Shown: positions 7,917-20,900 of the stretch, piece by piece
How the letters are laid out: each line of letters starts with the position of its first letter
Numbering within the stretch: position 1 is the first letter of the stretch
Assembly: GCF_007833165.1 (NCBI RefSeq)
Contig: NZ_VOBQ01000006.1
Coordinates: forward strand, 1-64,000
DNA length: 64,000 bases
Source: Caenimonas sedimenti
GTDB lineage: Bacteria > Pseudomonadota > Gammaproteobacteria > Burkholderiales > Burkholderiaceae_C
Reading direction: 5' to 3'
Notes under the pieces: generated by a model
Told to the model about the DNA's origin: nothing
Databases searched by the model: none
Seen by the model: only the letters and a program-made list of their open reading frames with translations
Translations under genes and position numbers: made by a program

Positions 7917-9821
7917 TTACGCGGCGTTCGGAGCGGGATCCGGGCCGACCGTGGGGCCGCCGGAGCCGGTATTGCCGGGACGCGGCGTGAAGTCCTTGGG
8001 CGGGCGCGGCTCCTTGCCGGCCATGATGTCGTCGAGCTGCTCGGCGTCGATGGTTTCCCACTCGAGCAGCGCCTTGGCCATGGCGTGCATCTTGTCGCTG
8101 TGCGTCTCGATCAGCTTGCGGGCCAGGCCGTACTGCTCGTCGATGATGCGGCGGACTTCGGCGTCGACCTTCTGCATGGTCGATTCGGAGATGTTGGTGG
8201 TCTTGGTCACCGAGCGGCCGAGGAACACTTCGCCCTCGTTCTCGGCGTAGACCATCGGGCCCAGCGCGTCGGTCATGCCGTAGCGCATGACCATGTCGCG
8301 CGCCAGGTGGGTGGCGCGTTCGAAGTCGTTGCTGGCGCCGGTGGTCATCTGGTTCATGAACACTTCTTCGGCGATCCGGCCGCCGAACAGCATGGCGATC
8401 TGGTTCAGCATGAACTCCTTGTCGTAGGAGTAGCGGTCCCGCTCGGGCAGGCTCATGGTCACGCCCAGGGCGCGGCCGCGCGGAATGATCGTGACCTTGT
8501 GCACCGGGTCGCACTTGGGCAGCATCTTGCCGATGAGCGCGTGGCCGGCCTCGTGGTAGGCGGTGTTGCGGCGCTCTTCCTCGGGCATGACCATGGACTT
8601 GCGCTCCGGGCCCATGATGATCTTGTCCTTGGCCTTCTCGAAGTCCTGCATCTCCACCACGCGGGCGTTGCGGCGCGCAGCCATCAACGCGGCTTCGTTG
8701 CAGAGGTTGGCTAGGTCGGCGCCCGACATGCCGGGGGTGCCACGGGCGATGATCGCCGCGTTCACGTCCTGACCGATCGGCACCTTGCGCATGTGCACAT
8801 TGAGGATCTGCTCGCGGCCGCGGATGTCCGGCAGCGTCACGTAGACCTGGCGGTCGAAGCGGCCCGGGCGCAGCAGCGCCGCATCGAGGATGTCCGGCCG
8901 GTTGGTGGCGGCGATGACGATGACCCCGAGATTCGTCTCGAAGCCGTCCATCTCCACCAGCATCTGGTTCAGGGTCTGCTCGCGCTCGTCGTTGCCGCCG
9001 CCGAGACCGGCGCCGCGCTGGCGGCCGACCGCGTCGATTTCATCGATGAAGATGATGCAGGGCGCGTTCTTCTTGGCGTTCTCGAACATGTCGCGCACGC
9101 GGGCCGCGCCCACGCCGACGAACATCTCGACGAAGTCGGAACCGGAAATCGAGAAGAACGGGACTTTCGCCTCACCCGCGATGGCTTTCGCCAACAGGGT
9201 CTTGCCGGTGCCGGGGGGCCCGACCAGCAGCAGGCCGCGGGGGATGCGGCCGCCGAGCTTCTGGAACTTCTGCGGGTCTTTCAGGAAGTCGACGACTTCC
9301 TTCACTTCTTCCTTGGCTTCGTCGCAACCCGCGACGTCGGAGAAGGTGATCTGGTTGCTGGATTCGTCCAGCATGCGCGCCTTGCTCTTGCCGAAGCTGA
9401 AGGCGCCGCCCTTGCCGCCGCCCTGCATCTGGCGCATGAAGTAGATCCAGACGCCGATCAGCAGCAGCATCGGGCCCCAGCTGACCAGCAGGGTCATGAG
9501 CAGCGAGCCCTCTTCGCGCGGCTTGACATCGAATTTGACGTTGTTGCTGATGAGGTCGCCGACCAGGCCGCGGTCGAGGTAGGTCGCGGTGGTGCGCACC
9601 TTGCGGTCGTCCTGGGTCATCGCCACGATCTCGGTGCCACCCTGGCCTTCCTGGATGATGGCGTTCTTGATCTGCTTGTTGCGGACCTGCTCGAGGAAGT
9701 CGGAGTACCCGACGACTTGGGCTCCCGCCGCGCCCCGGGTGTCGAATTGCTTGAATACGGTGAAAAGGACCAGGGCGATCACCAGCCACACGGCGATCTT
9801 CGAGAACCACTGATTGTTCAA
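7917..9821 (-). CDS. ftsH: ATP-dependent zinc metalloprotease FtsH
   Basis: FtsH is the hexameric inner-membrane AAA+ protease that degrades LpxC, sigma-32 and damaged membrane proteins. The 634-aa chain has TM1 at about residues 8-24, a periplasmic domain to about 105, TM2 at about 108-128, Walker A GPPGTGKT at 201-208, Walker B IIFIDEID at about 256-263, an SRH segment around [18 protein letters not shown], and the zinc site HEAGH at 423-427. The start codon is TTG, not ATG: it encodes the family-typical NNQWFSK start and has GGAG seven bases upstream, so it is well supported. The gene lies 136 bases after rlmE and ends in a strong terminator. Confidence 0.97.
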   Translation of the reverse strand: MNNQWFSKIAVWLVIALVLFTVFKQFDTRGAAGAQVVGYSDFLEQVRNKQIKNAIIQEGQGGTEIVAMTQDDRKVRTTATYLDRGLVGDLISNNVKFDVKPREEGSLLMTLLVSWGPMLLLIGVWIYFMRQMQGGGKGGAFSFGKSKARMLDESSNQITFSDVAGCDEAKEEVKEVVDFLKDPQKFQKLGGRIPRGLLLVGPPGTGKTLLAKAIAGEAKVPFFSISGSDFVEMFVGVGAARVRDMFENAKKNAPCIIFIDEIDAVGRQRGAGLGGGNDEREQTLNQMLVEMDGFETNLGVIVIAATNRPDILDAALLRPGRFDRQVYVTLPDIRGREQILNVHMRKVPIGQDVNAAIIARGTPGMSGADLANLCNEAALMAARRNARVVEMQDFEKAKDKIIMGPERKSMVMPEEERRNTAYHEAGHALIGKMLPKCDPVHKVTIIPRGRALGVTMSLPERDRYSYDKEFMLNQIAMLFGGRIAEEVFMNQMTTGASNDFERATHLARDMVMRYGMTDALGPMVYAENEGEVFLGRSVTKTTNISESTMQKVDAEVRRIIDEQYGLARKLIETHSDKMHAMAKALLEWETIDAEQLDDIMAGKEPRPPKDFTPRPGNTGSGGPTVGPDPAPNAA

Positions 9822-9865
9822 CTGTGTCTCCGGATACGGTACAGGCCCATCCTGGGCTACTTGCT

Positions 9866-9887
9866 GCCCATTCTAGGGGTTTCAAGG
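9866..9887 (-). promoter_or_regulatory. Weak candidate promoter region of ftsH
   Basis: On the minus strand the 136-base rlmE-ftsH gap contains CCTTGAAA (9887-9880), which resembles a sigma-32 -35 element, followed directly by CCCCTAGAAT, where TAGAAT could be a sigma-70 -10. The spacing fits neither class well. I record it because heat-shock control of ftsH is common, not because the site is convincing. Confidence 0.25.
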
Positions 9888-9957
9888 TACGGAATGATGG
9901 TTTTTCGCTACGCATTCCATAGGGAACACGGACAGCGCCGCGAAGGACAAACGCCCG

Positions 9958-10620
9958 TCAACGCGCGGTCTTCAGCCCCAAACCCACCAGGAAGGTCTCC
10001 GACGACTTGTCGCGGGAGGCCTTGGGTTTCAGAGTCTTCACCACCCGGAAGGTTTCACGGAAGCGCTTGACGGACTCGTCATAGCCCCCGCCGTGGAATA
10101 CTTTGCACACCAGGGCGCCTTCGGGCTTGAGGTGAGCCTGGGCGAATTCGACGGCGAGTTCGATCAGGTGCGCGATGCGCGCGCCATCCGCCGAGGCGAT
10201 GCCCGACAGGTTGGGCGCCATGTCCGACACCACGGCATCCACCTGGCGGCCGGCCAGTGCGGTTTCAAGCTGGGCGGCCACCTCCGCCTCGCGGAAATCG
10301 CCCTGGATGAAGGTGACGCCCTCCACCGGGTCCATCGGCAACAGGTCGAGCGCAAGGATGCTGCCGTTCAGCGCGCCGGCCGCCGCGCCGTCGGGCGAGA
10401 GCTTGCGCCGCACATACTGGCTCCAGGCACCCGGCGCCGAGCCCAGGTCGACCACGACGTCGCCAGGCCGGATCAGGCCCAGGGTTTCGTCGATTTCCTT
10501 CAGCTTGTAGGCCGCACGCGCCCGGAAACCCTCCTTCTGGGCGAGCTTCACATAGGTGTCGTTGACATGGTCGTTCAACCACGCCTTGTTCACCTTCTTG
10601 CTCTGGGTCCGGGTTTTCAT
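9958..10620 (-). CDS. rlmE: 23S rRNA 2'-O-methyltransferase RlmE (FtsJ/RrmJ)
   Basis: RlmE methylates the 2'-OH of U2552 in the 23S A-loop using S-adenosylmethionine. The chain is 220 aa with an RNA-binding basic N terminus. The SAM motif [13 protein letters not shown] is near residue 60, and the K-D-K-E catalytic set is visible: K in the N-terminal VNKAWL/YKLKEID region, D in AVVSDMAP, K in LVCKVFHGG and E in SSETFLV. The ATG at 10620 has a GAGG ribosome binding site six to nine bases upstream. It is the first gene of the rlmE-ftsH direction and starts only 21 bases from the divergent yhbY. Confidence 0.95.
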   Translation of the reverse strand: MKTRTQSKKVNKAWLNDHVNDTYVKLAQKEGFRARAAYKLKEIDETLGLIRPGDVVVDLGSAPGAWSQYVRRKLSPDGAAAGALNGSILALDLLPMDPVEGVTFIQGDFREAEVAAQLETALAGRQVDAVVSDMAPNLSGIASADGARIAHLIELAVEFAQAHLKPEGALVCKVFHGGGYDESVKRFRETFRVVKTLKPKASRDKSSETFLVGLGLKTAR

Positions 10621-10629
10621 CGTTGCCTC

Positions 10630-10636
10630 GATAATA
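10630..10636. promoter_or_regulatory. Overlapping divergent -10 elements of rlmE and yhbY
   Basis: The 21-base gap holds a symmetrical AT core. Read on the plus strand it gives GATAAT (10630-10635), six bases before the yhbY ATG; read on the minus strand it gives TATTAT (10636-10631), ten bases before the rlmE ATG. Both directions may therefore share one bidirectional promoter core, with -35 regions inside the opposite coding sequences. Confidence 0.45.
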
Positions 10637-10641
10637 GGGCC

Positions 10642-11115
10642 ATGCCCGCCATCCAACTGACCATCCAGGAGCGCAAGGCGCACCGCGCCGAAGCCCACCA
10701 CCTCTCGCCCGTGGTCATGATCGGCAACGACGGCCTCACGCCCGCCATCAAGAAGGAAGCCGACGCCGCGCTCAACGCCCACGGGCTGATCAAGATCCGC
10801 GTGCTCGGCGAGGACCGCGCGCAGCGCGAGGCCATCTACCTCGAACTCGCCGACAGCCTGGGCGCGGCGCCCATCCAGCACATCGGCAAGCTGCTGGTAC
10901 TTTGGCGGCCCAAGCCCGCGAAAGCCAAGGCCGAAGACGAGGACCGCAAGCCCGGCCCAAAGGAATACAAGGTCATCCAGAACAGCAGCCGGGGCGGCCA
11001 GCGCCCCGAAGTGAAGCGCGTGCGCGTGCTGGGCAACCAGCGGCTGACGAGCGGCGGCATCGTGAAGAAGGCCAAGCCCAAGCAGCGGTCCGTCAAGAAG
11101 GGCCAGGCCGGCTGA
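10642..11115 (+). CDS. yhbY: YhbY-family CRM-domain RNA-binding protein, 157 aa
   Basis: This protein binds pre-50S ribosomal particles through a CRM domain. That domain covers residues 1-95: a helix-strand start ([20 protein letters not shown]), the [17 protein letters not shown] segment, a central [11 protein letters not shown] strand and the end [13 protein letters not shown] Lys/Arg-rich, probably disordered tail of about 60 residues follows ([13 protein letters not shown] to [16 protein letters not shown]), a common extension in Burkholderiales. It diverges from rlmE, another 50S maturation gene, and its 3' end overlaps the convergent DUF4149 gene by 23 bases. No Shine-Dalgarno is visible; a -10-like hexamer lies six bases upstream, so translation may be leaderless. 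Confidence 0.92.
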   Translation: MPAIQLTIQERKAHRAEAHHLSPVVMIGNDGLTPAIKKEADAALNAHGLIKIRVLGEDRAQREAIYLELADSLGAAPIQHIGKLLVLWRPKPAKAKAEDEDRKPGPKEYKVIQNSSRGGQRPEVKRVRVLGNQRLTSGGIVKKAKPKQRSVKKGQAG

Positions 11116-11521
11116 ACGCGGTCCGCCAGAAGACGACCAGCGCGCAGACCCACTGCCCCAAGTACATCGCGCTGCCGATGGCGTGCCAGCGCGGCAGGTT
11201 CTCCCGGGCCATGATGCGGGGGGCGACCGCGAATTCGGCCAGCAGCGCCAACAGCACGCCCGCGATCACGTAAAGCAGCGCGCCGCCCGCCCCGTCCAGG
11301 CTGGGCTGGCCCTCCGCATCCCGCGCGCTCACCAGCACCAGCATCCCGCAGGCCAGCGACAGCCATGTCTGGGCCGAAAACAGCCGGGCCGCCATCTGGC
11401 CTGCCTGGGCGGGTGTCGCCAGGTTCGCGAACAGCAGGGGAACGACGAGAAAGCCAACCACCGAAAGGCTGCCCCACCACAGGGCGGCGGCCAGCAGGGG
11501 GACGCGCGCTTTCCAGCTCAA
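11093..11521 (-). CDS. DUF4149-type integral membrane protein, 142 aa
   Basis: This is a four-helix membrane protein of the DUF4149/TMEM205-like family with no established function. Predicted helices are at about residues 7-32, 48-64, 80-97 and 115-132. The first contains the family-typical small-residue and WWGSL pattern. The start is TTG: its TTG overlaps the greA stop (TTGA, 11518-11521), which keeps the complete first helix, whereas the next ATG would remove it. It is the last gene of the carA-carB-greA direction and converges with yhbY, overlapping its end by 23 bases. Confidence 0.8.
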   Translation of the reverse strand: MSWKARVPLLAAALWWGSLSVVGFLVVPLLFANLATPAQAGQMAARLFSAQTWLSLACGMLVLVSARDAEGQPSLDGAGGALLYVIAGVLLALLAEFAVAPRIMARENLPRWHAIGSAMYLGQWVCALVVFWRTAFSRPGPS

Positions 11522-11994
11522 ACGTAGTGAACGGCGACGATCTCGTAGCGGCGCGTGCCGCCGGGCGCCTGCACCTCGGCGGTGTCGCCCTCTTCCTTGC
11601 CGATCAACGCGCGCGCGATCGGGCTGGACACATTGATGAGCCCGAGCTTCAAGTCGGCTTCATCCTCGCCGACGATCTGGTACTTGACCTTGTCGCCGCT
11701 GTCCTCGTCCTCGAGCTCGACGGTGGCGCCAAACACCACCTTGCCACCCGCATCCAGGCCGGACGGATCGATGATCTGCGCCGCGGCCAGCTTGCCTTCG
11801 ATCTCCTGGATCCGGCCTTCGATGAAGCCCTGGCGGTCCTTGGCGGCGTCGTACTCGGCGTTTTCGGACAGGTCACCCTGGGCGCGCGCCTCCGCGATCG
11901 CCTGGATGACACCGGGCCGGTCCACGGTCTTCAACCGGTGCAGCTCGCTCTTGAGCTTCTCGGCGCCGCGTTTCGTCACTGGAATGGTTGCCAT
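11518..11994 (-). CDS. greA: Transcription elongation factor GreA
   Basis: GreA rescues backtracked RNA polymerase by stimulating transcript cleavage through the secondary channel. The 158-aa chain has the N-terminal coiled-coil hairpin (about 10-75) with the acidic tip motif [14 protein letters not shown] near residues 40-53, whose Asp and Glu residues coordinate magnesium. The C-terminal FKBP-like domain follows with [15 protein letters not shown]. It follows carB by 96 bases, the carAB-greA order found in many beta- and gammaproteobacteria, and overlaps the next gene by four bases. Confidence 0.97.
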   Translation of the reverse strand: MATIPVTKRGAEKLKSELHRLKTVDRPGVIQAIAEARAQGDLSENAEYDAAKDRQGFIEGRIQEIEGKLAAAQIIDPSGLDAGGKVVFGATVELEDEDSGDKVKYQIVGEDEADLKLGLINVSSPIARALIGKEEGDTAEVQAPGGTRRYEIVAVHYV

Positions 11995-12090
11995 TGCGGC
12001 GTCTCCACAAAGGGAAACCGCCGGACGTTGCCGGCCGGCGGTCTGAAAGGGTCAGCGGCAATTATAAGCAGCTGTCCGCCGCGCGGTGCT

Positions 12091-15375
<3,285 letters not shown>

Positions 15376-15396
15376 GATTCTTCGGAAACAGCGGGA

Positions 15397-16509
15397 TCAG
15401 TTGGGCGCCAGGCCATCGGCCTGGAGCATGCGAAGGAGGGGCTTGTCGGCGTGGGCGCGGACCATCGTCCAGACCTGCGCGAGTTCGGCGCGGGCCGCTT
15501 CACGGCTGCCGGCGAGGGCCAGCGCGACCGCGTGGTCGCAGGTGCAGAAAGCCAGTGAGGTCCAGACCGCGGGCTGGCTGGCAAGCTTGAGGAATTCGGC
15601 AACGCCGCGCTGGAGCTCGTCGAGGCCGCCGGGGGCACCGGTGCGCAGGCGCACCAGGCCGTCCACCCAGTGCACGAAGCCCTTGCCGTGCGGCGGCAAC
15701 AGGCTCGCGTCGAGGGTCTGCATCAACTCTCCCGCCCGTTTGGCGTCGCCGAAACGCGCGTGCGCGAGCGCGAGATCCAGGATCCGCGATGGCTCGGAAG
15801 GTGCGTACTCGTACGAAGCCTGCATCAGCCGCACATACCCGTCGCGGTCGCCGGCGGCTGCATGCACCGAGGCCAGCCGGCCTTCATAGACGCCGGGGGT
15901 GTCGGCCAGCTTCGCCGGCCAGGCGGCGAGCGCCGCCACAGCGGGCGCCAGACCGTCACGCCGGGCGACGATGCACGCGAGCCGGACGTCCAGGTCGAAA
16001 TCCATGGTCGGCCGGCTGGCGCTGACAACGCGCAACTTCGCGGCGAGTTCCTGGACGCGGTCCCACTCGCCGATGGAAAAGCTCTTCACGAGTGCCAGGT
16101 AGCGGCCGCCGTGGCGGTATTGCCAGATGGCCAGGGCGAAGGGCAGCAGCGCCAGGCCGAGGCCGCTTGCCAGCAGCCACCGGCTGCCGCTGTACGCGCC
16201 CCATCCGGCCAGCGCCGCGTCGAAAAGGAGCCAGCCGCGATTGTTGCGGGCTACGTCACCCAGCAGGGGCAGCAGGCCGGGACGGCGCATGGCCGAGATG
16301 CTGATGCGGGCGAGCTCGCGCGCCTGGGCCTCGTCGAGGCCCGCGATGTCGCGCGCGTCGGTGGCGAGGGCCGCCTCCTGGTGGAGCACGACGTCGCTCA
16401 AGCCCCGCGCCATGAGTTCCTCACGGGCATCCGCGGTGGCTGCGGCCTCGACAAAGCCCTGGACCGCACGGCCCTGGCGGTCCTTCGCGCTGTAAAGCAG
16501 ATGGGCCAT
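15397..16509 (-). CDS. Unknown membrane protein between carA and carB, 370 aa
   Basis: The function is not known. Residues 1-45 (LLYSAKDRQGRAVQGFVEAA followed by an Ala-rich helix ending in ARGLSDVVLH) resemble the small N-terminal module of type II secretion/type IV pilus GspF/PilC proteins. The rest is not GspF-like. Two adjacent hydrophobic segments at about residues 90-128 (GWLLFDAALAGWGAYSG; WLLASGLGLALLPFALAIW) are followed by about 230 residues of Ala/Leu-rich antiparallel helices resembling TPR-like repeats (for example EPSRILDLALAHARFGDAKRAGELM). An inner-membrane protein with a cytoplasmic or periplasmic helical scaffold is the simplest reading. It has normal codon use, and lies 21 bases before carB and 41 bases after carA, so it is co-transcribed with both. 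Confidence 0.75.
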   Translation of the reverse strand: MAHLLYSAKDRQGRAVQGFVEAAATADAREELMARGLSDVVLHQEAALATDARDIAGLDEAQARELARISISAMRRPGLLPLLGDVARNNRGWLLFDAALAGWGAYSGSRWLLASGLGLALLPFALAIWQYRHGGRYLALVKSFSIGEWDRVQELAAKLRVVSASRPTMDFDLDVRLACIVARRDGLAPAVAALAAWPAKLADTPGVYEGRLASVHAAAGDRDGYVRLMQASYEYAPSEPSRILDLALAHARFGDAKRAGELMQTLDASLLPPHGKGFVHWVDGLVRLRTGAPGGLDELQRGVAEFLKLASQPAVWTSLAFCTCDHAVALALAGSREAARAELAQVWTMVRAHADKPLLRMLQADGLAPN

Positions 16510-16550
16510 GCTTCTTTCACCAGATCCAGCGATGCACCACGCGCTTCACT

Positions 16551-17717
16551 TCAGGCCTTCTTGTCCATCAGGCCGGTGAACCGGTCGAACAGGTAGCCGA
16601 TGTCGTGGGGGCCGGGCGAGGCCTCGGGGTGGCCCTGGAAGCAGAACGCCGGCTGGTCGGTGCGGGCCAGGCCCTGCAGCGTGCCGTCGAACAGGCTCAC
16701 GTGCGTGGCGCGCAGGTTGGCCGGCAGCGTCTTTTCGTCCACCGCGAAGCCGTGGTTCTGGCTGGTGATGCTCACGCGGCCCGTGTCGAGGTCCTTCACC
16801 GGATGGTTCGCGCCGTGGTGGCCGAACTTCATCTTGAAGGTCTTGGCGCCGGAGGCAAGCGCCATGATCTGGTGGCCCAGGCAGATGCCGAAGGTCGGAT
16901 AGCCCGCTTCGATCAGCTCGCGCGTGGCGGCGATGGCGTAGTCGCAGGGTTCCGGGTCGCCAGGACCGTTGGAGAGGAACACGCCGTCCGGATTGAGCTT
17001 CTTCACTTCCGAGGCGGGCGTCTTCGCCGGGACGACCGTGACCTTGCAGCCGCGTTCCGCCAGCATGCGCAGGATGTTCTTCTTCACGCCGTAGTCGAAC
17101 GCGACCACGTGATATCTGGGATTCTCGAGCTGGCCGTAGCCCGCGCCCAGCTCCCATTCGGTCTGGTCCCAGCCGTAGGACTGGTCCGCCGACACCTCCT
17201 GCGCCAGGTCGAGCCCCGCCATCGCTGGGGCTCGCTTGGCGGCCGCCACGGCCTTCTCCACCAGCGCCGGCGTGACTTCCTGGCCGGCCGCCAGTCCCAC
17301 CAGGCAACCGTTCTGCGCGCCCTTGCTGCGCAGGATGCGGGTGAGCTTGCGGGTGTCGATGTCTGCGATGCCCACCGTCTTCTCGCGCTTCAGGTAGTCC
17401 GAGAGCGTGAGGCCGGTGCGGAAGTTGGAGGCGATGAGCGGCAGGTCGCGGATGACCAGGCCCGCCGCGTGCACGCGCGCGGCTTCGACGTCTTCTTCGT
17501 TGACGCCGTAGTTGCCGATGTGCGGATAGGTCAGCGTGACGATCTGCTGGCAGTAACTCGGATCGGTCAGGATTTCCTGGTAACCGGTGAGGGCCGTGTT
17601 GAACACGACTTCGCCGGTGGTGGTGCCGGCGGCACCGATCGAGTTGCCGAGAAAGACCGTGCCGTCCGCGAGCGCCAGGATGGCGGGCGGGAAAGCGCCC
17701 TGAAGCGACGAAAGCAC
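16551..17717 (-). CDS. carA: Carbamoyl-phosphate synthase small subunit
   Basis: CarA is the glutamine amidotransferase subunit that hydrolyses glutamine and channels ammonia to CarB. The 388-aa chain has an N-terminal domain with [17 protein letters not shown] and [16 protein letters not shown], then a class I amidotransferase domain. Its nucleophile Cys is in [12 protein letters not shown], and the His/Glu pair is in [20 protein letters not shown] and SQNHGFAVD are also present. The start is GTG with GGAG seven bases upstream, consistent with homologues that begin [21 protein letters not shown] lies about 120 bases upstream, giving a leader that contains a tandem 11-bp repeat. Confidence 0.97.
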   Translation of the reverse strand: MLSSLQGAFPPAILALADGTVFLGNSIGAAGTTTGEVVFNTALTGYQEILTDPSYCQQIVTLTYPHIGNYGVNEEDVEAARVHAAGLVIRDLPLIASNFRTGLTLSDYLKREKTVGIADIDTRKLTRILRSKGAQNGCLVGLAAGQEVTPALVEKAVAAAKRAPAMAGLDLAQEVSADQSYGWDQTEWELGAGYGQLENPRYHVVAFDYGVKKNILRMLAERGCKVTVVPAKTPASEVKKLNPDGVFLSNGPGDPEPCDYAIAATRELIEAGYPTFGICLGHQIMALASGAKTFKMKFGHHGANHPVKDLDTGRVSITSQNHGFAVDEKTLPANLRATHVSLFDGTLQGLARTDQPAFCFQGHPEASPGPHDIGYLFDRFTGLMDKKA

Positions 17718-17752
17718 TGGGTTCTCCGTGTGGTTACGGGTACGCCCATTCG

Positions 17753-17774
17753 CAATCCTGCGGCAATCCTGCGG
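17753..17774. repeat. Tandem 11-bp duplication in the carA leader
   Basis: CAATCCTGCGG occurs twice back to back (17753-17763, 17764-17774). It lies between the carA -10 hexamer and its start codon, thus within the expected leader RNA. A 7-base inverted pair GTACGCC/GGCGTAC (17740-17746 and 17811-17817) brackets it. Confidence 0.8.
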
Positions 17775-17838
17775 ATGCGGTCGCTAAGGGGGTGGCTGGA
17801 ATGCGCTAGGCGTACGGGGTTTTGCGGGAAAGCCTCTG

Positions 17839-17844
17839 ATTATA
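17839..17844 (-). promoter_or_regulatory. Candidate carA promoter -10
   Basis: A perfect TATAAT on the minus strand, about 120 bases before the carA GTG. No TTGACA-like -35 is visible at 16-18 bases, so activator help or a weak -35 is implied. The predicted leader is about 115 nt. Confidence 0.5.
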
Positions 17845-17901
17845 GCCAGCCCAGGTGAATTCTCCCTCGGGCGGCCGGCCAATGTCCCCTGGAACGGGGG
17901 C

Positions 17902-17915
17902 GGAGGCCGGCCTCC
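17902..17915. repeat. Perfect 14-bp palindrome after the lyase gene
   Basis: GGAGGCCGGCCTCC is a perfect palindrome 13 bases past the end of the polysaccharide lyase gene. It has no loop and no T run, so it is not a standard terminator. It could be a protein-binding site or simply a chance GC palindrome. Confidence 0.4.
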
Positions 17916-17928
17916 ATCGCTCACACCG

Positions 17929-20900
17929 TCACTCGAACCACAGTTTCAACGTCGGCCGGTGGAGCTGCACCCCGTGCGAGCTGTCCAGCATGAACGATGT
18001 CTTTCCGGCCACGGTGGGCACCAGCACGAAGCCATGGTTGCTGTTCGGCTCGTCGATCCACCGCTGCACCACCGCCGGGTCCAGGTTCACGCGGCGCGTA
18101 TCGGCCGCCGCGCTGTTGAAGCCGCTGAGCTGGAAGGTGCGGCCGCTGTTCCAGTCAGCGCCGCCGCTGCCCGGGACGGCCCAGGCGCCGGTGCCGTTGC
18201 GGGCGGTCCAGCCGAACCGGGGTGACAGCGGATTCCACGCCGTTTCGAGCACCATGCCATTCAGCGTGTAGCCGCTGGCGCCGAAGGTGAACGTCAGGGC
18301 CAGCTCGGCGCGCGTCACGCGCCGCCCGGCCAGGCTGTCGAGGCCAGCGAAGCGCACGAAGCTGCGTGCTTCATAGCCCTGGCTGCCGTCGATGCGGAAC
18401 GCCCCCGTCTTGCCCACGGGAACCACCACGCCCTTGCCGTAGTTGTACTGCGTGCCCTGGTTGGACACACCGACATCCGTCACGCCCTGGTAGGCGTTCA
18501 GGCCCTGCCGCAGCACGAGCTCGTTGCCCACCGGCAGCGGTGCAGGCGCCGGTGCGGGCACCGGGTCGGCCGGTGCCGGCGCGGGGGTCGGCGCGGGTGC
18601 CGGAGCAGGCGACGGCGCCGGAGAGGGCGAAGGTGCCGGCGAAGGCGAAGGCGAAGGCGAAGGCGCGGGTGCCGGCGAAGGTGCCGGGGACGGCGGCCCG
18701 CCGCCATAGTTCAGCTCGGTGGGCACGTAAACGGCTGGCGGGGGACGGGGCGCCGGCGGCGGGTCGCCCGCGAACACGGGCGGCGGCGCGATGGTGGCCG
18801 GCAGAGCGCCAGCCACCTGCACCTCGCCTTGGGCGCCCTGCACATCCAGGCTGCCACCCAGCGCGTGGATGGCGAAGCGGGCCGTGGCCGTGCGCCCGTC
18901 GGCCAGCTGGATGCGCGCACCCACCTGCCCTTCGGCATCCGAGCGCGTGGCGCTCAGCACCGCGCCGTTGGTGTCCAGCACGTGCAGGAACACGTTGGCG
19001 GTGCCGGTCTGGCTGACCTCGGCACGCCACCAGTCGCGGCTCACCGAGCGGTCGGCGTTCCAGAAGGTGGAGGTCACGACCTCCGCGGCGGCATTGGCCG
19101 GGGCGAGCGTCCGCACGCGCAGGCTGTTGCCGTTGTTGCTGACCGCGATCTCGCCGCCGTTGACCGCGGGCATCACCGGCGTGTTCAGCAGCCACGACTG
19201 CCGGGTTGGCACGGTGGTCTCCACCCGGTCCAGCACCACGAACGTGCTGGGGCGGATGAAGAGGAACTCCCGCTGCACCTTCTTCACGCGGTCGTTGTGC
19301 TTGTTCTGGTAACGCGCGTAGTCGCCATGGCGCCAGCTGTACACGGGCGTGAGGTCGGCCGCGATGTAGCTGTAGCGCGGGTGGTCGGCCAGGGCCATCA
19401 CGCGGCAGGGGATGGTGTTGGCGCGCATCTCCACCTCGGCGCCGTCGGGCATGTTCAGGCGCAGCAGGTTGTGCAGCGACATGAACTGGTCCACGCCGGA
19501 CAGTGAGCGCTGGATCGAGTCATAGGCGAGCCAGTCGTTCTTGAAGATCATGAAGCTGCCCTGGTCGGCATGGGCGTGGCTCTCGTCGTAGCGGCCGCAC
19601 TGGAAGTGACCATAGGTCGCGTCCGTGTTCCAGTCGGAGCGCATCATGAAGTTGCCCGTGCCCTCGCCCCAGTACGAAGTCGCCAGCGCCGAACGGGGGA
19701 CTTCCGGCGTGGTCTGCGTCCTCGGCAGGCCGTACAGCACGTCGGAGTAGTAGTCGTAGTCGTGGCGCATGCGCGGCACACTCGAATTCATCACCACGCC
19801 GCGGGCCACGCCCGCCAGGCGTTCGCCGGGATACAGCGCGATCAGCTGCTGCAGGTAGTCGCGGTTGTAGTCGTGCAGCTCGCCCGTCACGCTGCGGGTG
19901 GAGTCGCCCACCACGGCCCGCCGGTCGAGCGTGGGCATGATCGTGTGGATTTCCTGCGCGATGGACGCGAGTGTGTGCGGCGTCTTGTCGGCCAGGCGTT
20001 CGCCGGTGGAGCGCTCCCAGGTGTCGTACACCGTCCAGAGCGTGCGCGTCGACACGCCGTAGCCCGTGCCTTCGGTCGATCCGCCACCCTGCACCTTGGC
20101 GTTCAACAGCGGGATCAGTTCACGCTCGATCTTCTGGTTGCGGAAGATGTCCAGCCATTCGGGTGCCGACGGGTTGTCTCCATGCGTGGCCAGCCCCAGC
20201 TGCATGCCGGCACTGATGAAGTGGCGGTAGTAGTTGTTGGCCGGGTTGTCGGTGGCCCAGCCGCTCCAGCGGTGGGCGCGGTCGCCCCAGCGGCCTTCCA
20301 TGCCCGTGGTGGCGTTGCCCGGCGCTTTCCAGACGTTCCACATGGCCTGGTTGCCATAGCCGATCCAGCGGGCCTTCTGCTGCCCGGTCAGGCCGTCATA
20401 CGCCCAGTCGTAGACGCGCGCCAAATTGCCCAGGTACCAGTCGACCTCCAGGTAGCTGTTGCCGTGCACCCGCGGCGCCGAACCAGCGGCGATCAGCGCT
20501 TCTTCGTCGGACACGATGCGGTCCATGCGCGCAATGGCCAGGTCGCGGTAGCGCACGTCACCCGACATCTGGAACACCAGTGCCGCGAACCAGGGCGAGA
20601 AATTGTAGGGATTGCCTCCGGCCAGCGCGGTGTCCACCAGCGATTTCAGGCGCATGACCTCGGGCGCGGCCCGCGCGTACTTTTCCTGCAGGCAGGCCTT
20701 CAGTTCCGCGTTGGCCAGCAGGAGCTTGGGGTGGGCCGTGGCGATCACCGCGGGCGTGCCGGCGGTGCTGCGGGTCACGTCGCAAGCGGCCAGCGGGTCG
20801 GCCGGCACGAAGCGGGCGGTGACGGTCCGCGCGCCCGTCATGGTGACGTTGCAGCTCACGAAGTCGGAACAGACGCCGTTCGCCTCCCAGCGGTCGAAGG

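Noticed and set aside
9866..9887. Sigma-32 promoter for ftsH.
   Set aside because: Only the -35-like CTTGAAA is present; no CCCCAT-type -10 at 13-15 bases, so kept only as a weak candidate.
17902..17915. GGAGGCCGGCCTCC as an intrinsic terminator for the lyase gene.
   Set aside because: Perfect palindrome with no loop and no T run; not a functional hairpin terminator by usual rules.
18530..18710. Short repeated GCCGGTGC/GAAGGCGAAGGC units looked like a repeat array or CRISPR-like region.
   Set aside because: They encode the Pro/Ser/Ala linker of the lyase in frame; spacing is irregular and there are no spacers or cas genes.
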